NCBI RefSeq assembly: GCF_028747205.1
Contig: NZ_CP112880.1
Span: 558,001 to 622,000, forward strand
DNA: 64,000 nucleotides
Direction of reading: 5' to 3'
From: Streptomyces sp. CA-278952
GTDB lineage: Bacteria > Actinomycetota > Actinomycetes > Streptomycetales > Streptomycetaceae
Shown one piece after another: positions 60,276 to 64,000 of this stretch. The notes beneath the pieces were generated by a model. The model did no database searches, was not told where the DNA came from, and saw nothing but the letters and a program-made list of their open reading frames with translations. Position numbers and translations under genes: made by a program. Position 1 is the first letter of the stretch. Each line of letters starts with the position of its first letter.

Positions 60276-60368
60276 TCACCTGTACATCAGCCCCAGCGCG
60301 GTGAAATAGGCGAGCCCGCAGACGACGCCGGTGAGACAGAGCACGAACAGCGCTTTCGTCACGGTCAC
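60276..60368 (-). CDS. 30-residue translationally coupled membrane peptide
   Basis: A 31-codon ORF: VTVTKALFVLCLTGVVCGLA, then YFTALGLMYR. The GTG overlaps the stop of the upstream lipoprotein gene (GTGA at 60368-60365), with GAAGG just before. One hydrophobic helix fills residues 5-24, with a positive N-terminal Lys and C-terminal Arg. It lies between the lipoprotein and DUF6766 genes on one strand and may be a small partner subunit. Too short for routine gene finders. Confidence 0.5.
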   Translation of the reverse strand: MTVTKALFVLCLTGVVCGLAYFTALGLMYR

Positions 60369-60793
60369 CCACCTTCGACGACACAGGTGTACGGCCGCCC
60401 CGGATCCGGCGTGCAGCCGGCGGCCACGACCTTCCACCCGTCGGGGAAGCGTGACAGGAACAGCGTGTCACCGTCGAAAACGGTACGGCCCTGGTTCCCG
60501 TACACATCGACCCTGCGGACCGGGCCGGCCACCGGCAGCTCCTCGCCCGCGATGACCGTGACACACGGCTTCCCTTCAGAGGATTCGAGCGTGTCGCGGG
60601 TCGCGGGGGCCAGCAACGCGCACGTCGTCGCCGCATCTTCGGTGCGCAGCCCTTCCCGGAAGGCCACAGCCGCGTCCCGCACCTCGGCCGTGCGACCGCC
60701 CGCCCCGCCGCACCCGGTCAGCAGGAGCATCGCCGCGAGCAGAGGAGCCAGGAGCGGAGCCGGAAACGCTCCTGGGGAGCGGCGATACGCCAT
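60365..60793 (-). CDS. small hypothetical lipoprotein
   Basis: 142 residues from an ATG with GGAG 5 bases upstream. Signal core PAPLLAPLLAAMLLLTGC ends in lipobox LTGC (Cys about 28). The exported domain has four Cys (TTCALLAP, KPCVTVI, AGCTPDPGRPYTC) and the block VRRVDVYGNQGRTVFDGDTL with FLSRFPDGWKVVAAGC, as in streptomycete NTF2-like lipoproteins. Role unknown; first gene of a probable operon with the 30-residue peptide and DUF6766. Confidence 0.82.
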   Translation of the reverse strand: MAYRRSPGAFPAPLLAPLLAAMLLLTGCGGAGGRTAEVRDAAVAFREGLRTEDAATTCALLAPATRDTLESSEGKPCVTVIAGEELPVAGPVRRVDVYGNQGRTVFDGDTLFLSRFPDGWKVVAAGCTPDPGRPYTCVVEGG

Positions 60794-60908
60794 CGTGTCT
60801 CCGTCCACCGACCGGGCCCTCCGGGGACATCATGGACGTGTGAGGCCGCCCGCCACCCCTTCCGACACGCCTCGGCGCCGAATCCCGGGCCGACTCCTGG
60901 CAGCGGCG

Positions 60909-60949
60909 CTGCCGACGGCCCCCGGCTCGGAGCCTGGGGCCGTCGGCAG
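60909..60949. terminator. 14-bp hairpin between lipoprotein promoter and small hydrophilic gene
   Basis: Perfect stem CTGCCGACGGCCCC/GGGGCCGTCGGCAG with a 13-base loop, about 100 bp beyond the stop at 61052. Confidence 0.6.
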
Positions 60950-61051
60950 GCACTGCGGGCGGCGCGTCACCAGGAGGCCACCGACAACTCGGGGAAGGCG
61001 CGTGACGGCGCCGCTCGAGCGGCCCCGTCACGCGGTGCGTGCGGGCGCCGC

Positions 61052-61249
61052 TCACGGGTGATCCGGGCGCTCCTCGGGCGGGACTCCGCCACCGGGGCCT
61101 CCGCCCTTGCGTCCCTTGTCCGTTCCGTGCGCGTGCGCACCCCCGCCTCGGGGCGTTCCAGGCTCTCGCGCCTTCCTTTCGGCGCTGTCCTGCGGGGTTG
61201 CCCCACCCTTGTCGCTGCGCCGCTGTTCCGGCTGCTGCGGGTTCGACAT
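61052..61249 (-). CDS. small hydrophilic protein of unknown function
   Basis: 65 residues: MSNPQQPEQRRSDKGGATPQ and so on, rich in Gly, Pro, Arg and Glu, with no hydrophobic segment (predicted disordered). GGAGGGAG lies 8 bases before this ATG, which I prefer to an upstream in-frame ATG without a ribosome site. Comparable short disordered proteins appear beside stress genes in streptomycetes. No domain recognised. Confidence 0.6.
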   Translation of the reverse strand: MSNPQQPEQRRSDKGGATPQDSAERKAREPGTPRGGGAHAHGTDKGRKGGGPGGGVPPEERPDHP

Positions 61250-61565
61250 CGCGATCGCTCCCTCCGCTTGGATCGGTGCGCCACCCGAGTCCCCGAGTGG
61301 CTTCCTCTCAAACATGTCTCTGCCCTGATCGAGGGAGGACGTCTCACTCCCGCACCTCTCCTGGTGCGCCTTCGTCGGCCGATCACCTTCTCGGCGCATT
61401 GCCGGGCCGGCTCCCACCCAGGACGAACGCGAAGTTTGGCAGCGGTCCACGGTGGTACCCGGCGACAGCAGGGCCTCTGGACGCACACCACGTCGCGCGC
61501 GCACTCGTGGTGAGCTGCCACGCAGACGCCTCGCCGAGCCGCGACCGATCTGGGGAGATGACGTC
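61250..61565. other. 316-bp divergent promoter region
   Basis: Between the small hydrophilic gene (minus) and the Rieske-FAD oxidoreductase (plus). It holds a near-consensus SigB-type promoter at 61434-61458 and no gene I can support. Confidence 0.5.
61434..61458 (+). promoter_or_regulatory. possible SigB-type promoter of the Rieske-FAD gene
   Basis: GTTT, a 15-bp spacer, TGGTAC: one mismatch in the -10 from the SigB-class consensus. About 108 bp upstream of the ATG at 61566. Confidence 0.35.
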
Positions 61566-63119
61566 ATGACCGACCCCCGCCCCTTCGCCGGGCAGGACGA
61601 GTCCTACTGGATGGATACGACGGTTGCGTCGCCCTATCCGCGCCTGACCGAGGACATCGCCGTGGACGTCGCCGTGGTGGGCGGCGGCATCGCCGGCCTG
61701 AGCACGGCATGGGAGCTGGCCCGGACAGGCCGGCGGGTCGCGGTGCTGGAGGCGGACCGCATCGCCTCCGGCGTCACCGGCTACACCACGGCCAAGGTGT
61801 CGGCGCTGCACTCGCTCGTGTACGACCGGCTGCAGCGGGCCCATGGCGCCGAGGCCGCCCGGCTGTACGCCCGCTCGCAGCTGGACGCGGTGGAGCGGCT
61901 GGCGGCGATCGTCGACGAGGTGGGCATCGCCTGCGATCTGGAGCGGGTGAGCGCCTACTCCTACGCGGCAGGGCCCGCCTCCCGCGCGGCGATCGAGGCT
62001 GAGGCCCGTGCCGCTGCCGAAGCGGGTCTCAAGGTCTCGTACGTCACCGAGACGGAGCTGCCCTTCCCGGTCGGCGGCGCGGTCCGCCTGGACGGGCAGG
62101 CGCAGTTCCACCCGCGCGCCTACCTCCTGGCTTTGGCCGAGGACCTGCTGGGCCTCGGGGGCCTCGTCTTCGAACGGACCCGGGTCACCGGACTCTCGGA
62201 AGGGCAGCCGTGTCGTCTGACCACTGAGGACCAGCGGGTGGTGGCGGCCCAGGACGTGGTCGTCGCCACCCACTACCCGGTCTTCGACCGGGCGATGCTC
62301 TTCGCGCGGCTGTCGCCCCGGCGGGAGTTGGTGGTCGCCGCGCCGGTGGCCACCGACCGGGCCCCGAAGGGGATGTACATCACCGAGGACGAGGGAAAGC
62401 GGTCGGTGCGTTCGGCGCCGCTCGACGAGAGCCACCGTCTGCTGATCGTCACCGGGGAGAGCTTCACGCCGGGAACGGGTGATCCGCGGGAGGGTTTCCG
62501 CCGTCTCGACTCCTGGATGCACGAACGCTTTCCGGTGGACGCCACCACATATCGGTGGGCGGCACAGGACAACGACCCCAGCGATACGGTGCCACTCATC
62601 GGCCCCCTGCACATCGGAGCTCGTCATACCTACGTGGCGACCGGCTTCGGTGGCTGGGGCATGACGGGCGGCGTCCTTGCGGGCCGGCTGTTGACCTCTC
62701 TGATCACCGAGTCCGAAGCCCGGCCGGCCTGGGCGGAGCTGTACGATCCGCGACGTATCGCGGGTGTACTGCGCGAGGGTGCGGCGCTGTTGAAGCAACA
62801 AGCCGATGTGGCCAAGCACTTTGCCGGCGACCGGATGCGGGTGACCCACGTCGACTCGGTGGGCGACATCGTGCCGGGCACGGGCGCTGTCGTGCGGGTG
62901 AAGGGGCGGCGCTGCGCCGTCTACCGGCATCAGGACGGCGCGCTGCGGGCCGTCTCCGCCCGCTGCACCCACCTCGGCTGCCTGGTGTCCTTCAACGACG
63001 CGGAAGCCACCTGGGAGTGTCCGTGCCATGGATCCCGGTTCGACACCGACGGCACCGTGCTCCAAGGGCCGGCGACACGCCCCTTGGAAAGGCTGGAGAT
63101 CCCCGGCGAGGTGGAGTGA
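61566..63119 (+). CDS. FAD-dependent oxidoreductase fused to a C-terminal Rieske domain
   Basis: 517 residues. DAO-type FAD domain (about 30-400): VAVVGGGIAGLSTAWELART, GVTGYTTAKVSALHSLVYD, FHPRAYLLALAED, GFGGWGMTGGVLAGRLL. The Rieske domain (about 425-517) has both cluster motifs, CTHLGC and CPCHGS, giving two Cys and two His ligands. The same fusion occurs widely in Bacillus and actinobacteria; electrons probably pass between the flavin and the 2Fe-2S cluster, substrate unknown. GGGGAG lies 8 bases before the ATG. Confidence 0.92.
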   Translation: MTDPRPFAGQDESYWMDTTVASPYPRLTEDIAVDVAVVGGGIAGLSTAWELARTGRRVAVLEADRIASGVTGYTTAKVSALHSLVYDRLQRAHGAEAARLYARSQLDAVERLAAIVDEVGIACDLERVSAYSYAAGPASRAAIEAEARAAAEAGLKVSYVTETELPFPVGGAVRLDGQAQFHPRAYLLALAEDLLGLGGLVFERTRVTGLSEGQPCRLTTEDQRVVAAQDVVVATHYPVFDRAMLFARLSPRRELVVAAPVATDRAPKGMYITEDEGKRSVRSAPLDESHRLLIVTGESFTPGTGDPREGFRRLDSWMHERFPVDATTYRWAAQDNDPSDTVPLIGPLHIGARHTYVATGFGGWGMTGGVLAGRLLTSLITESEARPAWAELYDPRRIAGVLREGAALLKQQADVAKHFAGDRMRVTHVDSVGDIVPGTGAVVRVKGRRCAVYRHQDGALRAVSARCTHLGCLVSFNDAEATWECPCHGSRFDTDGTVLQGPATRPLERLEIPGEVE

Positions 63120-63403
63120 GCCCAGCCGGAGGCGCCGGCTCCCACCGAGCCGTACCGCCCGGTCGAGGAGAGCCTGGCCCGAGCTGAGGCGCCTTCACTC
63201 GCGTGGGCACCAAACCGCTCGACGGGCATGCCCGCTTGTCCCTGGCGCGTCGCATGGCCGCAGCGTGGGGCGGAACCGTGTGCTGCGGCAGTCGCCGGTG
63301 AGGAACACGCCCCGCCGATAGAGCAACCCCCGCCCCGAGGGCTGTCACAAGTCCGGACGCAGGGGGCAAGGCAGGAGGTGCAGCCTTGCCCGGGCCGACG
63401 GGG

Positions 63404-63757
63404 TCAAGCTCCGTGCCCTCCGCTGCCGTGCCCGCCGCTCCGGTCGTCTTCCGAGCGGGCGGGCCCGCCCAAGTTGCCGTACCCCTTCATCTGATGAGGT
63501 GAGAGCCGCTCGCCCTCTCCTCCGAAGTCGTCGGCGGCGCGGGGCTCGTCCGGCGCGTTGAAGGCTGCCGTGGAGCGGTGCCGCTGTTCCTCCGGGCGCG
63601 GCGGCCGACTCCTTCCCTTGCGGGTCCGCCAGACAACGGTACCGATCAACAGGGCCACCACGAAAAGGCCCACGATGAACGGAACGGTTCCGCCGGCCCA
63701 CTCCTCGGCGGCGAGATGTCGCCCTTCAGTGGAGGTCCGCTCGAGCAGCGTCGTCAT
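63404..63757 (-). CDS. DUF6479-type membrane protein
   Basis: 117 residues. After a short N-terminal part, one membrane helix (TVPFIVGLFVVALLIGTVVW) is followed by an RTRKGRSRPPRPEEQ basic/proline stretch. A disordered tail ends in the conserved LSPHQMKGYGNLG and a Gly/His-rich end. This matches the streptomycete DUF6479 pattern. Function unknown. AGGAAACAGG lies upstream of the ATG. The 284-bp gap to the Rieske gene holds nothing I recognise. Confidence 0.82.
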   Translation of the reverse strand: MTTLLERTSTEGRHLAAEEWAGGTVPFIVGLFVVALLIGTVVWRTRKGRSRPPRPEEQRHRSTAAFNAPDEPRAADDFGGEGERLSPHQMKGYGNLGGPARSEDDRSGGHGSGGHGA

Positions 63758-64000
63758 GGCGAGTACCTGTTTCCTTTCGGTGTCGTTGTCGTGTGTGTCG
63801 CGCTCCAGGGCGGGTTCCCGTTCTGCCCGGTGGAAATCATGCGCAGTGACCCGACAGGGCCGGCTCGACGCCCGCACCGGCCGGCCGTGCTGCCAACTGG
63901 CCAACTCCGGCTCGGAGTCACAGCCTGCCGAAGTGGCTGCGGGAGCCTGGTGCTGCACGAGCCCCTGAGTGGCGCGCACACGGGCAGAGCGGCTTGCTGA

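Noticed and set aside
61455..61460. GGGTAC on the minus strand before the small hydrophilic gene.
   Set aside because: No matching -35 at any allowed spacing, and it is about 200 bp from the start.

Overview
The window is GC-rich, densely packed DNA from an actinomycete, almost certainly a Streptomyces. The signs are strong GC-ending codon bias, GTG and TTG starts, a streptogrisin-type protease, a CYP152 P450, two SigB/SigF-family sigma factors, and small families typical of streptomycetes (DUF5709, DUF6479, DUF6480, DUF6766). I saw no rRNA, tRNA, CRISPR array, transposase or phage gene. It reads as an accessory or chromosome-arm region rich in stress functions.

Layout. 1-3.5 kb: a partial PEP-mutase-like gene, then a secreted DUF1996 protein and a secreted S1 protease. 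These share a perfect 14-bp LacI-type palindrome, which also fronts a 26-codon remnant of a deleted carbohydrate-binding gene. 3.6-11 kb: a lipoprotein, a GNAT enzyme, an ECF41 sigma factor, an orphan ABC ATPase, a carboxylesterase and a MurE-type ligase outside any dcw cluster. 11.8-16 kb: a DUF5709 protein, a DyP peroxidase plus encapsulin nanocompartment operon, and a LysA-like decarboxylase. 16-31.5 kb: panD, a second DUF5709, and many redox enzymes (F420 oxidoreductase, SDRs, zinc ADH, flavodoxin-like). This stretch also holds an arginine-decarboxylase-type enzyme and a molybdopterin oxidoreductase that lacks the usual N-terminal Fe-S cysteines. 31.6-45.5 kb: an arginine:glycine-amidinotransferase-like enzyme, a phytoene-desaturase-like oxidoreductase, a Csp copper store, SigB-family sigma factors on either side of a P450 peroxygenase and a large catalase, and an ANTAR regulator.

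46-58.4 kb is the most striking part. A single minus-strand run of 12 genes overlaps at nearly every stop/start. It encodes a nucleotide-heptose pathway (GmhA, HldE, GmhB), two GT9 heptosyltransferase-like enzymes, three GT2 and two GT4-like glycosyltransferases, a NodU/CmcH carbamoyltransferase and a UDP-glucuronate-decarboxylase-like SDR. This is an LPS-core-like toolkit in an organism with no LPS, and I see no dedicated exporter or polymerase. The likely output is a carbamoylated heptose-containing glycan or glycoside of unknown destination.

58.7-64 kb: a CBS-domain protein, DUF6480, DUF6766 and DUF6479 membrane proteins, a 30-residue translationally coupled membrane peptide, a lipoprotein and a Rieske-FAD oxidoreductase.

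Several genes carry GNNT-N14-16-GGGTAC/T promoters, the known SigB-type consensus: the sigma gene, catalase, F420 oxidoreductase and DUF6480. This suggests that much of the window is one general-stress neighbourhood.
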